Of a stretch of 64,000 nt of DNA, positions 27,351 through 35,643 are shown piece after piece; position 1 is the first letter of the stretch, and each line of letters begins with the position of its first letter. The notes beneath the pieces were generated by a model, which saw only the letters and a program-made list of their open reading frames with translations, ran no database searches and was not told the DNA's origin. The stretch covers positions 868,001-932,000 of the forward strand of contig NZ_FNWW01000001.1 of NCBI RefSeq assembly GCF_900108515.1. The letters run 5' to 3'. A program made the translations under genes and the position numbers. The stretch is from Halobacillus karajensis. GTDB lineage: Bacteria; Bacillota; Bacilli; Bacillales; Halobacillaceae.

Positions 27351-28028
27351 TCAAAAAGAGATGGTATATTCCTCTCCCTTTTTCATTGACTCTTCCCCAC
27401 GGAAAGCATCGCTTGTTTGGAAGGTCACGTCCTTAAGCTTCTCCGCATCCGCTTTTTCCAAAATAAAGCCGAGCTGACCTTTGCGAACCTCTCCTGGAGT
27501 ATAGTCGCCGTGAAGTTCTTCTAAATAAAAGTCATCTACAAAGCTTTTCTTTTCTCCGTTATTTGTCTCCAAATGAGATACCGGAGCAAAGTTAACCTCG
27601 TGGTCTGAAGTGTTCTCAACGATAACTCGCAGTTTCACATAGTTAAAGTCGGTTTCCTCATGTGTGAAGCCGTGGAAGAAATCAATCAGATCCGGGGAGG
27701 GTTTATAATTCATAAATTTTGCTTCCTTCACCGTTACATTCATTGGACCAACCGTTAATTGCTGTTCTTCCTCCGTGTAGGCGTGCAGCTTGAGTTTGCC
27801 GTCCTCATCACTGTAAGTCGATCCAATATCGGTAAGCTCGCTATCATCAGGAGCTTGCGGACTTTCGGTGAAATGGTCTTCTTTTAGTTCACCTGCAGAT
27901 GGTCCTTCTTCTTTCGTTGTTTCGGCATGCTTCTCATCCGATGATTCGTTTGTTGCTGACGCCTCACCGTCTATGCATCCAGCCAACAGAAGCACCGTGA
28001 ATAACATCAACCCACAGATCGGCTTCAT
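27351..28028 (-). CDS. Lipoprotein with DUF4352-like domain
   Basis: The signal peptide ends in the lipobox LLAGC (Cys18). A highly acidic, low-complexity linker follows (about 20-70). The remainder is an immunoglobulin-like beta domain (VGPMNVTVKEAKFMNYKP, NYVKLRVIVENTSDHEVNF, EVRKGQLGFILE) of the kind called DUF4352. Such proteins are surface-exposed and of unknown function; a regulatory or ligand-binding role is only a guess. Length is 225 residues. It lies after the alkaline phosphatase gene on the same strand, with a weak hairpin between them. Confidence 0.8.
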   Translation of the reverse strand: MKPICGLMLFTVLLLAGCIDGEASATNESSDEKHAETTKEEGPSAGELKEDHFTESPQAPDDSELTDIGSTYSDEDGKLKLHAYTEEEQQLTVGPMNVTVKEAKFMNYKPSPDLIDFFHGFTHEETDFNYVKLRVIVENTSDHEVNFAPVSHLETNNGEKKSFVDDFYLEELHGDYTPGEVRKGQLGFILEKADAEKLKDVTFQTSDAFRGEESMKKGEEYTISF

Positions 28029-28055
28029 ATCTCACCCTCCTTAAGTAAAGAATGA

Positions 28056-28074
28056 GCCTCTGGAATAGAGAGGC
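28056..28074 (-). terminator. Weak hairpin between phoA and the lipoprotein gene
   Basis: GCCTCT (28056-28061) pairs with AGAGGC (28069-28074); the following sequence is only moderately T-rich, so partial read-through is likely. Confidence 0.4.
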
Positions 28075-28083
28075 CCATTTTCT

Positions 28084-29550
28084 TTATTTGTTATGATTTC
28101 TGTCTTTCCCTTTATGGTCATTATCCTTGTGAGATTGAGGGCCTTTACGGTCTGCTTTCAATAGTTCAAAAAGCTTCTGACCTGTTTCACTGTTTTCGTT
28201 CAATCCTGAGAACTCCCCTTTTTGCGGACCATAGGCGTATACGTTCACATCAACACCTGTATGACCACCGGTGGTCCAGCCTGTACCTGAACGAACATTA
28301 TAAATATTTTCAATCGCATCATCGACCGCTGTTTCATCAATTGTGCCGTTTACAGGCTGAGCTGCTTCCTGAACAGACTGAATTTCTTTCTCTGTCAAAT
28401 TAAGTCCGCTATAGTCATTTAATACTTGCTCGACATCGGCGCCATCAGCGATTTGCGCGGCCATGTAGTCAGGTGTACGTTCAGCTGCATCAATAACTTC
28501 AGGATTAAACACATAATCACCTCCGCGCCCGATTGCTATGCCTCCTGTCGAGTGGTCGGCGGTGGTCACAACAATTGTTTCTTTATCTTTTTTAGCAAAT
28601 TCAATGGCTTCCTGGAAGGCCTTCTCAAACTCTCTCATTTCACTCATCGCGGCAACGACATCATTATCGTGTCCCGCCCAGTCGATTTGGCTCCCTTCCA
28701 CCATAAGAAAAAAGCCGTCTTTATCTTCGCTCACTTTATCGAGAGCGGTTGTCGTCATCTCGCTCAATGAAGGAGAATCCTCCCCACGGTCAATCGCCTT
28801 GTCCATCCCTTTCGGGGCAAAAAGGCCGAGCAGCTGATCATTGTCACTGGCAAGCATTTCTTCTTTTGTCGTGGCGTAATCATAACCATCCTCCTGGAAG
28901 GCTTCTACAAGATTACGATCCTCACGCTCGAAATAGCTCGTCCCGCCACCAAGCATGACATCGACTTTATGTTCTCCATCAATGGTTTCATCAAAATAGT
29001 CATCCGCAATCGCATTGTAATTGTTCCGGGAAGCATCATGGGCACCGAAGGCCGCTGGTGTTGCATGGTTGATCTGAGACGTGGAGACAAGTCCTGTTGC
29101 TTTACCTTGTTCCTTGGCTTCCTCAAGGATCGTTTTATGTTCTTCCTGATCTAAGTCAAGCCCAATGGCTCCATTGTATGTCTTAATCCCAGAAGCCATG
29201 GAGGTAGCAGTAGCGGCAGAGTCAGGAATATTTTCTTTCACATCTCCTTCTCCCCCGTCAAAATAGGGGTCCCAAGAATATGTAGACTGCATACCTACAA
29301 GGTATTCATCAAATGCGGTCGGTTCCATCATCTTCGTTTCTGGATTATCATTCATGTAACGAAGCATTGTCGTATAGGCAGGTCCCATACCATCCCCCAC
29401 CATAAAAATGACATTTTTGATTTCCGATTGGTTATTCTTATGTGTGCTGGCTTCGACTTGCGATACAGTTGTCGTACCTATCCCCCCGACAACCAGTGAG
29501 CTGATCACAGCCATGGGAAGAAGCTTTTTCTTCATGATTTGTTTAAACAT
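28084..29550 (-). CDS. phoA: Secreted alkaline phosphatase, PhoA family
   Basis: Releases phosphate from organic phosphomonoesters outside the cell. A Sec signal peptide covers about residues 1-34 (cleavage near VEA). Metal and catalytic motifs: FMVGDGMGPAY with a metal Asp at 53, the nucleophile Ser111 in PDSAATATSMASG, VEGSQIDWAGHDND, and VVTTADHSTGGI. A charged, histidine-rich tail ends the 488-residue chain. The start at 29550 has AGAGGGGG six bases upstream. A candidate Pho-regulated promoter lies upstream. The gene name is used for the family; the phoA/phoB paralog is not resolved. Confidence 0.93.
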   Translation of the reverse strand: MFKQIMKKKLLPMAVISSLVVGGIGTTTVSQVEASTHKNNQSEIKNVIFMVGDGMGPAYTTMLRYMNDNPETKMMEPTAFDEYLVGMQSTYSWDPYFDGGEGDVKENIPDSAATATSMASGIKTYNGAIGLDLDQEEHKTILEEAKEQGKATGLVSTSQINHATPAAFGAHDASRNNYNAIADDYFDETIDGEHKVDVMLGGGTSYFEREDRNLVEAFQEDGYDYATTKEEMLASDNDQLLGLFAPKGMDKAIDRGEDSPSLSEMTTTALDKVSEDKDGFFLMVEGSQIDWAGHDNDVVAAMSEMREFEKAFQEAIEFAKKDKETIVVTTADHSTGGIAIGRGGDYVFNPEVIDAAERTPDYMAAQIADGADVEQVLNDYSGLNLTEKEIQSVQEAAQPVNGTIDETAVDDAIENIYNVRSGTGWTTGGHTGVDVNVYAYGPQKGEFSGLNENSETGQKLFELLKADRKGPQSHKDNDHKGKDRNHNK

Positions 29551-29591
29551 TATGAACCCCCTCTGGAATTAGTAAGCTTTGCTCGTCTATT

Positions 29592-29663
29592 ATTCTAGTA
29601 GCAGGTATAGGGGTATACAACAGGACATCCTATTTATTTACAATCCTTAATACTAGATTTACA
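29592..29663 (-). promoter_or_regulatory. Candidate Pho-regulated promoter of phoA
   Basis: On the minus strand TTGTAT (29619-29614), 16 bp, TAGAAT (29597-29592). Upstream, in plus-strand orientation, lie three PhoP-box-like hexamers at 10-11 bp steps: TTTACA (29637-29642), TTAATA (29647-29652) and TTTACA (29658-29663). The repeats point away from the gene, so the assignment is tentative. The rest of the gene-free stretch 29551-29902 holds only this and the next terminator. Confidence 0.5.
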
Positions 29664-29865
29664 AAAAGTAATAAAAGAGAAATAGGTATAAATGACTGAA
29701 TATTGGCCCCTTTTTATACAAGAAAGTGGATAAAGAAATGGACAGACCCTTGGTATAGGCGATAAGTGTGCAAAACGGACAAATAACATAACCACCACTT
29801 AAGAACCACTCCGACAAATAGATAAATCGACTTATGTTTCTGTAACAAAACCTCCGTTTTTTTAC

Positions 29866-29897
29866 AAAAAAAGTGCTCTTCCCGGTAGGAAAGAGCA
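29866..29897 (-). terminator. Terminator after the first TRAP operon
   Basis: Read on the minus strand: GCTCTT stem, 10-base loop, AAGAGC, AC, then seven T's; it directly follows the dctM stop. Confidence 0.85.
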
Positions 29898-29902
29898 TAG
29901 GA

Positions 29903-31192
29903 CTAAAATAAATTCGGATTAATCATTTCCGGAACATAGAAAGCAATGCTCGGAACAAAGGCAACCACAAGCAGAACGACCACTACCACCGTAATATATG
30001 GCAGGACGGATTTGAATGATCTCTCAATCGGGAGTTTCCCAATTTTTGCGGCCAGTAACAAACAAAGTCCGTACGGTGGTGTGACAAGTCCTACAGCTAA
30101 CGTCATGATCGTAATAATACCAAGTAAAATCGGGCTGATATCAAACGTAATCGCAACAGGCAGGACAACCGGGATGAACAAGATCATCGCAGGGATGGCA
30201 TCCATAAACGTTCCTACGAAGAGGAAGAATGCGATGATAATCAATAAGAAGATCCATTTGCTATCAATGTTATTGGCAAAGAACTGTTCTGCCCAAACAG
30301 ACAATTGATAATAACTCATCAATTCACCGAGGGCGTTGGCAGCGGCCAATGCAAACAAAGATAAAGAACTTAACGTCAACGTATCTACGAAGATCTTTGG
30401 AAAATCCTTCACCTTCAATGTCTTATAGTAAAACATACCGACAATGACGGTATAAATGGAAGCAAAGGCAGCTGCTTCCGTGGCGGTAAAAATCCCTGTA
30501 ATAATGCCGCCAATCAGAATAACAGGTGTCATCAACGCAGGGATTGTGTCCAAAAACTGTTTCATGAAGTTGGATACAGACGCTCTTTGATAGGTTGGAT
30601 AACCTCGTTTCAACGCAAGGAAATAGACGATCACCATCATACTCAAACCTATGAGAATACCTGGTATGATTCCTACGAGAAAAAGAGCCCCCACCGAAAC
30701 GTTCGTCAGTCCCGCATAGATAATCATCGGAATACTCGGCGGAATGATAACCCCGATCGTTGAAGAAGCGGCCGTAACCCCGACAGCTGTCCCCGTATCG
30801 TATCCCTGCTTCTTCATGTTCGGGATCAAAATCTTCCCGACTCCGGCTGTATCCGCCTGTGAAGCACCTGACACCCCGGCAAACAGCATCGATACGAGAA
30901 TGTTGGCATGAGCCAATCCTCCTCGGATGTGCCCGACGAGTGATAATGAAAAGTCAATCAATTTCTGAGAAATCTGGCCGCTGTTCATCAAGTTCGCGGC
31001 CAAGATGAATAGAGGAACAGCCAACAGAACAAAGGAATCGAGACCGTTTAGCATTTTGACCGGAACCGTAACTTCAGGGATATAAGGAACATTAATAATA
31101 CCTATCATAGCAACAATTCCAATGACAAACGCAATCGGAATTCCGATGATCATCAATAAGATGAATAAAACGACTAATAATGGCCCGATCAT
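29903..31192 (-). CDS. dctM: TRAP transporter large permease (DctM)
   Basis: Large membrane subunit of a sodium-driven, binding-protein-dependent importer for organic acids. It is a 429-residue protein with about 12 membrane helices. Family blocks include SGVSGASQADTAGVGKILIPNM, IIPPSIPMIIYAG, FTATEAAAFASIYT and VTPPYGLCLLLAAKI. It overlaps the DctQ stop by 4 bp (ATGA). It is the last gene of the first uronate operon. The cargo is inferred from neighbouring KDG/KDPG genes to be a hexuronate or related sugar acid. Confidence 0.94.
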   Translation of the reverse strand: MIGPLLVVLFILLMIIGIPIAFVIGIVAMIGIINVPYIPEVTVPVKMLNGLDSFVLLAVPLFILAANLMNSGQISQKLIDFSLSLVGHIRGGLAHANILVSMLFAGVSGASQADTAGVGKILIPNMKKQGYDTGTAVGVTAASSTIGVIIPPSIPMIIYAGLTNVSVGALFLVGIIPGILIGLSMMVIVYFLALKRGYPTYQRASVSNFMKQFLDTIPALMTPVILIGGIITGIFTATEAAAFASIYTVIVGMFYYKTLKVKDFPKIFVDTLTLSSLSLFALAAANALGELMSYYQLSVWAEQFFANNIDSKWIFLLIIIAFFLFVGTFMDAIPAMILFIPVVLPVAITFDISPILLGIITIMTLAVGLVTPPYGLCLLLAAKIGKLPIERSFKSVLPYITVVVVVLLVVAFVPSIAFYVPEMINPNLF

Positions 31193-31665
31193 TCTGCAAC
31201 CTCCTCTGTGTTGAAGTTTTTAACGTTTCGAAAAATATGAGCAAGCGTGTAAATAAACATGGTAGCCCCCATGATCGGTACAGAAATCCAGACATACCCC
31301 ATCTTCATAAATTCCAGAGAAACCCATTCGTACGCCCAGAAGTTTTGAACAGCCTGGATACCAAAATAAAAGATGCCGAAAGTGAACACTAATAAAATCA
31401 AGTCATTGACGAGATAAAGGCTATTCTTGCCCTTTCCTTTTAACTTCTTCAATAGGAAGTCAAATTGAAAGTGTTCCCGTCTATTCAACATGACTGCAGC
31501 TCCCATGAATACAGACCAGATAAAGGAATAGGTCGCTACTTCCTCTGTCCAAATCGCTGATATCCCTGTAAATCGCGTCATGACTTGGATGACAATCGTG
31601 ATGAAGAATGTGACAAGAAACAGGACTCCGATCGTTAACTGAATTCGTTCAAGCCATTTAATCAC
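31189..31665 (-). CDS. dctQ: TRAP transporter small permease (DctQ)
   Basis: Small four-helix membrane subunit that holds DctM to the binding protein. Helices lie at about 10-30, 45-62, 88-108 and 130-150. The conserved WTEEVATYSFIWSVFMGAAVML segment (residues about 39-60) is the DctQ hallmark. Start codon is GTG with AAGGAGG ten bases upstream. Length is 158 residues. It overlaps dctM and follows dctP by about 70 bp. Confidence 0.91.
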   Translation of the reverse strand: MIKWLERIQLTIGVLFLVTFFITIVIQVMTRFTGISAIWTEEVATYSFIWSVFMGAAVMLNRREHFQFDFLLKKLKGKGKNSLYLVNDLILLVFTFGIFYFGIQAVQNFWAYEWVSLEFMKMGYVWISVPIMGATMFIYTLAHIFRNVKNFNTEEVAE

Positions 31666-31736
31666 TATGTTGAAACCTCCTTATTCAAGAAATGAAAAGG
31701 GAAGGGCACCATGGCGATGCCCGGCCTTTGTTTCCC

Positions 31737-32765
31737 TTATTTCAATTCATTGATTTTGTCCAATAGGTCTTGAGCTCCGATTTCTTCCGCACGTTCTTCA
31801 AGGAGCGGTTCGGCCAGATCAATGAATGGCTGACGGTCAATTTCGTTCACTTCAGCACCGTCATCGATTGCTTGCTGTTTGTACTCTTCTTCCTGTTCAT
31901 AAACCGCTTCCCGTTCTTTTTGAACAGAAGCTTCTGCGGCTTTCATAATTGCTTCTTTCTGCTCATCAGAATAGTTTTCAAACTTCTTCCCATTGATTAA
32001 TAGAAAGCGAGTCGTATAGTCGTGCGCCGTTTCTGTCACATACTTTCCGTTATCGGTCTTATGGTGATTTTCCTGGACGAAGTAGGGATAAGAGTTTTCA
32101 GAGGCATCGACAACCCCTTGCTGAAGTCCTTGATATAGTTCACCCCAAGCGAGAGATGTTGGGACAGCCCCTGTCTTCTCCCAATAGTTAGCGATCGCCC
32201 CGGAAGTTTGGGTACGGAATTTAACCCCTTGTAAATCATCCATGGACTCCAGAGGCTTTTTGCCGTAATAGTGACGGACCCCTGCTGACCAGTAGCCAAG
32301 CAATTTGAAATCATTATTTGATTCCTTGCTAATAATACTCGCCATCTCTTCTCCTACTTCTCCATCCACAACACTTTCCCAATGATCATAACTGTCGAAT
32401 ACATACGGGAGGGCAAAGAGATCGATTTCATCAATCCCCGTTTTTGTCATAAACCCTGGTGATACCAATACGACATCCGCAGCACCGAGCTTCAACTTTT
32501 CAACGAGCTCCGACTCACTTGTTCCTAAGGTCCCCGCGTGTACTTCTACTTCAATATTGGCATCCGAACTCTCTGCGGATTCTTTAAAGGCTTCCATTCC
32601 AATCTGATAAGGGTTTTCAGGGGATGTCTGGTTATGGGCGGCGACAATTTTCAGTTTTCCATCGCCAGAAGCTCCGCTTGTTTCATCGTCCCCACTGCAT
32701 CCCGTCAATGCCAAAACACCTACAAATATCACAACTAATAAAAGGGATAAAGACTTTTTCATCAT
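31737..32765 (-). CDS. dctP: TRAP transporter solute-binding lipoprotein (DctP)
   Basis: Captures the substrate outside the membrane and passes it to DctQM. The signal peptide ends in lipobox LALTGC; the mature protein is lipid-anchored. DctP-family blocks: AHNQTSPENPYQIGMEAFKE, VVLVSPGFM, GVKFRTQTSGAIANYWEKTGAVPTSL (broken across residues about 180-205) and ENSYPYFVQENHH. The basic residue in VKFRTQT normally contacts the substrate carboxylate. The ATG at 32765 follows AAGGAGG, giving 342 residues; the upstream in-frame extension has no signal logic. Confidence 0.93.
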   Translation of the reverse strand: MMKKSLSLLLVVIFVGVLALTGCSGDDETSGASGDGKLKIVAAHNQTSPENPYQIGMEAFKESAESSDANIEVEVHAGTLGTSESELVEKLKLGAADVVLVSPGFMTKTGIDEIDLFALPYVFDSYDHWESVVDGEVGEEMASIISKESNNDFKLLGYWSAGVRHYYGKKPLESMDDLQGVKFRTQTSGAIANYWEKTGAVPTSLAWGELYQGLQQGVVDASENSYPYFVQENHHKTDNGKYVTETAHDYTTRFLLINGKKFENYSDEQKEAIMKAAEASVQKEREAVYEQEEEYKQQAIDDGAEVNEIDRQPFIDLAEPLLEERAEEIGAQDLLDKINELK

Positions 32766-32786
32766 GTATTCCTCCTTGGTATTGAT

Positions 32787-32800
32787 TGAATCCGCTTTCA
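32787..32800 (-). promoter_or_regulatory. cre site between kdgA and dctP
   Basis: TGAATCCGCTTTCA (plus strand), i.e. TGAAAGCGGATTCA on the minus strand, matches the cre consensus at every position. It sits right after the kdgA stop and before the dctP ribosome site. Confidence 0.75.
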
Positions 32801-32801
32801 A

Positions 32802-33452
32802 TTAAATAGAAATTTCCCCTGAACTGACGGCAGCCCTTTCCGTGTATGCTTTCGCCAAATTTGTCAAATTACGATAGTCCGCCTCTGTGTTAAGGTTCGC
32901 TGTTTTGACCAGCTGGCTACCGACACCTACGACTTCAGCTCCTTTTGCTAAATACTCTTCCATGTTGTCTAAATGGATGCCCCCAGTCGCCATGATAGAT
33001 GCTTGAGGCAGGGGACCTTTGACATTCTTAATATAATCAGGCCCGACGATGTTTGCTGGAAACAGCTTGACCATTAAGGCGCCTGCTTCCATGGCCGTTT
33101 GGATTTCTGTTGGTGTGAAAACACCTGGGATAGAAGGGATCCCATAACGATTACATGTGGAAATTGTTTCTACATTTAATGTGGGAGAAACGATAAAGTC
33201 AGCCCCTGAACGCATCATTTCCATGGCGGTTTCGGGATCGAGCACTGTCCCAGCACCGACCAATACCCTGCCTCGATAGGCCTCTGCCACTTTCCTAATG
33301 AGTGTCGCAGCCTTCGGTGTTTCTGCTGTAATCTCAATCGCTGTTATCCCCCCATTAATAAGAGCCTCTGTAATAGGGAGAATGTTCTCTTCCTCTGCCT
33401 TTCTGATGACAGGAATTACCCGCTTCTCTTTCAACCGATCTAACAGATTCAT
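32802..33452 (-). CDS. kdgA: 2-keto-3-deoxy-6-phosphogluconate aldolase, copy 1
   Basis: Splits KDPG into pyruvate and glyceraldehyde-3-phosphate. Class I aldolase motifs: AIEITAETPKA, VLVGAGTVLDPE with the catalytic Glu side near it, ADFIVSPTLN, and the Schiff-base lysine in LMVKLFPANIVGP. Length is 216 residues. It lies 11 bp after hxlB and 36 bp before dctP. A paralog at 60191-60838 belongs to the second uronate operon. Confidence 0.93.
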   Translation of the reverse strand: MNLLDRLKEKRVIPVIRKAEEENILPITEALINGGITAIEITAETPKAATLIRKVAEAYRGRVLVGAGTVLDPETAMEMMRSGADFIVSPTLNVETISTCNRYGIPSIPGVFTPTEIQTAMEAGALMVKLFPANIVGPDYIKNVKGPLPQASIMATGGIHLDNMEEYLAKGAEVVGVGSQLVKTANLNTEADYRNLTNLAKAYTERAAVSSGEISI

Positions 33453-33463
33453 AGACTTTCCTC

Positions 33464-34018
33464 CTATTCCAAATTAGCGTGTCGTTTCGCCATTTGTTCA
33501 TGAGTGTGACCTTCCTGCTGTTGGACCGCGTGGATAATCACCGCATCCAGGAGCAGGTGAACGGATTGATCAAACTGATTGCCAAGAGGCTGGATCGTAT
33601 CTGGTTCTTCAGGCAGCCGTTTTTTTGTCGCAGCTGGAACGACCAGTGTCAGATCACTGCCTTCAGCAATGACAGACTGTGGATTGGTTGTAACGGCGGC
33701 TACCACTGCACCTGCTTCTTTCGCTTGTCGAGCAAATTGATGAAGAGATTGGGTAGAACCTGAGCCGGAAATCACGACTAACAAATCACCTTTTTCAATA
33801 CTCGGAGTAATCGTTTCGCCTGTAACATAGACAGTAAACCCTGCATGCATAAGTCTCATGGCAAAAGCTTTCCCCATCAGACCTGAACGCCCCTCTCCCG
33901 AGACAAAAACCCTTGGCGCGGAAAAAAGGTGATCCGAAAGTTCTGCGGCCTGGACTGCTTCTATAGTTGAAAGCACGTGTCGGATTTCATCGCTGACGGT
34001 TTGAATTATTTGCTTCAT
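33464..34018 (-). CDS. hxlB: SIS-domain sugar isomerase, 6-phospho-3-hexuloisomerase-like (HxlB)
   Basis: By family it interconverts hexulose-6-phosphates (D-arabino-3-hexulose-6-phosphate to fructose-6-phosphate in the RuMP pathway). The SIS fold shows VFVSGEGRSGLMGKAFAMRL (about 31-50), TITPSIEKGDLLVVISGSGST and VAAVTTNPQS, with a C-terminal HEQMAKRHANLE. Length is 184 residues, normal for PHI. Its first 32 bases overlap hxlA, so the pair is made together. Placement between a KDG kinase and a KDPG aldolase is unusual, so the true substrate may differ. Confidence 0.82.
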   Translation of the reverse strand: MKQIIQTVSDEIRHVLSTIEAVQAAELSDHLFSAPRVFVSGEGRSGLMGKAFAMRLMHAGFTVYVTGETITPSIEKGDLLVVISGSGSTQSLHQFARQAKEAGAVVAAVTTNPQSVIAEGSDLTLVVPAATKKRLPEEPDTIQPLGNQFDQSVHLLLDAVIIHAVQQQEGHTHEQMAKRHANLE

Positions 34019-34643
34019 GGTTTTTCATCCTTTCTTTCATTTTTGCGGCTGTACCCTGTCGATCTGTACTTTTCGTAATGCCACTGCCAACAATCAGGGT
34101 ATTTGGCTGGTGGTTGAGGATAGATGAAAGGGAATCAAGGTTAATCCCACCTGCCACGGCCACATCGAGATAGGGATGATGGTGGACAAGAGAAAATAAA
34201 TCATCTTCCTGTAAGTCGCCCGCTTCCTGCATATCCTTTCCGAAGTGAAGGCTAACCAGATCCACACCAATATCAGAGAGTTCGCGGATACGCGCCTCCT
34301 CCTTTACTCCGAGCAAATCAATCATAATTCTCCCGTGACAATCTTCAGCCACTTTCAAACTATCTTTGATCGTCTGATTCGCAGAAAAGGCCATCACGGT
34401 GGTGATATCTGCCCCCGCCTCAAATGCCTGGGACGCTTCATGTTTTCCAGCATCACATGTTTTCATATCCGCCACGAGAGTCTTTTGTGGGAACGCTTTC
34501 TTGATATCCCTGACAATTTCCATGCCATACTCCTTAATCACCCCTGTGCCGACCTCTATCCAGTCAATGGATTCCTTTGTATCCTCAATCACCTGGAAAC
34601 AATCCCCTTTAGGCATCCGGTCTAAAGCAAGCTGCAGTTTCAT
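33987..34643 (-). CDS. hxlA: 3-hexulose-6-phosphate synthase-like protein (HxlA, OMP-decarboxylase superfamily)
   Basis: TIM-barrel enzyme of the HPS/KGPDC group, which makes or breaks hexulose-6-phosphates at C1. Visible motifs: LQLALDR, IEVGTGVIKEYG, the active-site strand VADMKTCDAGKHEA, DLLGVKEEARI, LHFGKDMQ, and the phosphate-binding VAGGINLDS and IVGSGITKS. B. subtilis HxlA has DLKIMDAGGYE at the active site. The DAGKHE here leans toward the 3-keto-L-gulonate-6-phosphate decarboxylase form, so specificity is open. Length is 218 residues. Ten bases separate it from kdgK. Confidence 0.8.
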   Translation of the reverse strand: MKLQLALDRMPKGDCFQVIEDTKESIDWIEVGTGVIKEYGMEIVRDIKKAFPQKTLVADMKTCDAGKHEASQAFEAGADITTVMAFSANQTIKDSLKVAEDCHGRIMIDLLGVKEEARIRELSDIGVDLVSLHFGKDMQEAGDLQEDDLFSLVHHHPYLDVAVAGGINLDSLSSILNHQPNTLIVGSGITKSTDRQGTAAKMKERMKNHEANNSNRQR

Positions 34644-34652
34644 ACGGCTCCC

Positions 34653-35606
34653 CTACCTTTCGACGTATTCTCTTTCTCCAAGTTGGATCTGTACTTCCTC
34701 AAGCTCTGGTAGCCCTTCATTATCTCCATACACACTAACCACCATCGACCCAATTGTATTGGCAAAATGAAGGGTTCTTTCTAGGGACCATCCTTGCAAT
34801 ACACCATAAATAAATCCAGCGTCAAATCCATCCCCCGCTCCCACGGTATCAACGACTTTCTTCGGAGTACGCGGAGGCAACGTCATGGATAGACCGTCCA
34901 TACAGCCAAAGGCTCCTTTTTCTCCCTGTTTGATGGCAACCGTAGAGATTCCATACCGTTCACATGCAGCAACGATTTGGTCTGCTTGGCTCACACCGAA
35001 GAGAAGTTCCGCTTCTTCGACACCGGTCAGGATGATATCTACATAAGGAAGCAGCTGCTGCAATGACTGTTGCGCTTTTTCCCGCTCCCAAAGTTTTAAA
35101 CGAATATTGGGATCAAATGATACAAGAGCTCCATTGTCTTTGGCGATCGTCACTGCACGCTTTAGCAGCCTCAGGTTCTTATCTGGGTCTATCGCTGCAA
35201 ATACCCCCGTGATGTGGAGGATTTTCGTTTGTCTGATCGCCTCCGCATCTAACGTTTGTTCTGTCAGTGTTTTCGTTGGCGAATCCGCTCGATAATAAAA
35301 GGTACTTCCACTTCCATCTTCGCGGATTTCCTTGAAATTAAGAGAAGTCGGATACCCGTCTACAAGCTTAACAGCAGAAACATCGATTCCTTCCCCTCTG
35401 GCAAAGTTACGGATGTACTTACCAAATTCATCATTGCCGAGGCGGCTGATCCAGCCAGTGTGGAGGCCAAGACGAGCACATCCAATGGCAAAGTTGAACT
35501 CAGCCCCTCCCGCTTTTCTTTCAAATGAGTGAACATTTCGTAATGGACCATTTCTCGTTGGATCAAACGTGATCATCGCATCACCAATGGTCAAAACATC
35601 TTTCAT
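34653..35606 (-). CDS. kdgK: 2-keto-3-deoxygluconate kinase, PfkB family
   Basis: Phosphorylates KDG to KDPG, the substrate of the aldolase encoded three genes downstream. PfkB marks: LTIGDAMITFDP, AGGAEFNFAIGCARLG (about 32-47), LVSFDPNIRLKLWE and the catalytic signature VVDTVGAGDGFDAGF. The RADSPTKTL stretch (about 105-115) resembles the KDG-specific loop of this group. Length is 317 residues. It follows the LacI regulator after 37 bp. Confidence 0.88.
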   Translation of the reverse strand: MKDVLTIGDAMITFDPTRNGPLRNVHSFERKAGGAEFNFAIGCARLGLHTGWISRLGNDEFGKYIRNFARGEGIDVSAVKLVDGYPTSLNFKEIREDGSGSTFYYRADSPTKTLTEQTLDAEAIRQTKILHITGVFAAIDPDKNLRLLKRAVTIAKDNGALVSFDPNIRLKLWEREKAQQSLQQLLPYVDIILTGVEEAELLFGVSQADQIVAACERYGISTVAIKQGEKGAFGCMDGLSMTLPPRTPKKVVDTVGAGDGFDAGFIYGVLQGWSLERTLHFANTIGSMVVSVYGDNEGLPELEEVQIQLGEREYVER

Positions 35607-35643
35607 CCTTCTTCCCCCTTCACTTTTGTCTGTACAATCAGAT

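Noticed and set aside
29659-29898. A 79-codon minus-strand frame in the gap between phoA and dctM
   Set aside because: It overlaps the dctM terminator and the Pho-type hexamers, has no ribosome site, and reads as Phe/Leu/Tyr-rich translation of A+T-rich intergenic DNA.
33987-34643. Orotidine-5'-phosphate decarboxylase
   Set aside because: The superfamily fold is the same, but the OMPDC active-site string D-x-K-x2-D-I-P is absent; the DMKTCDAGK pattern is that of HPS/KGPDC enzymes.
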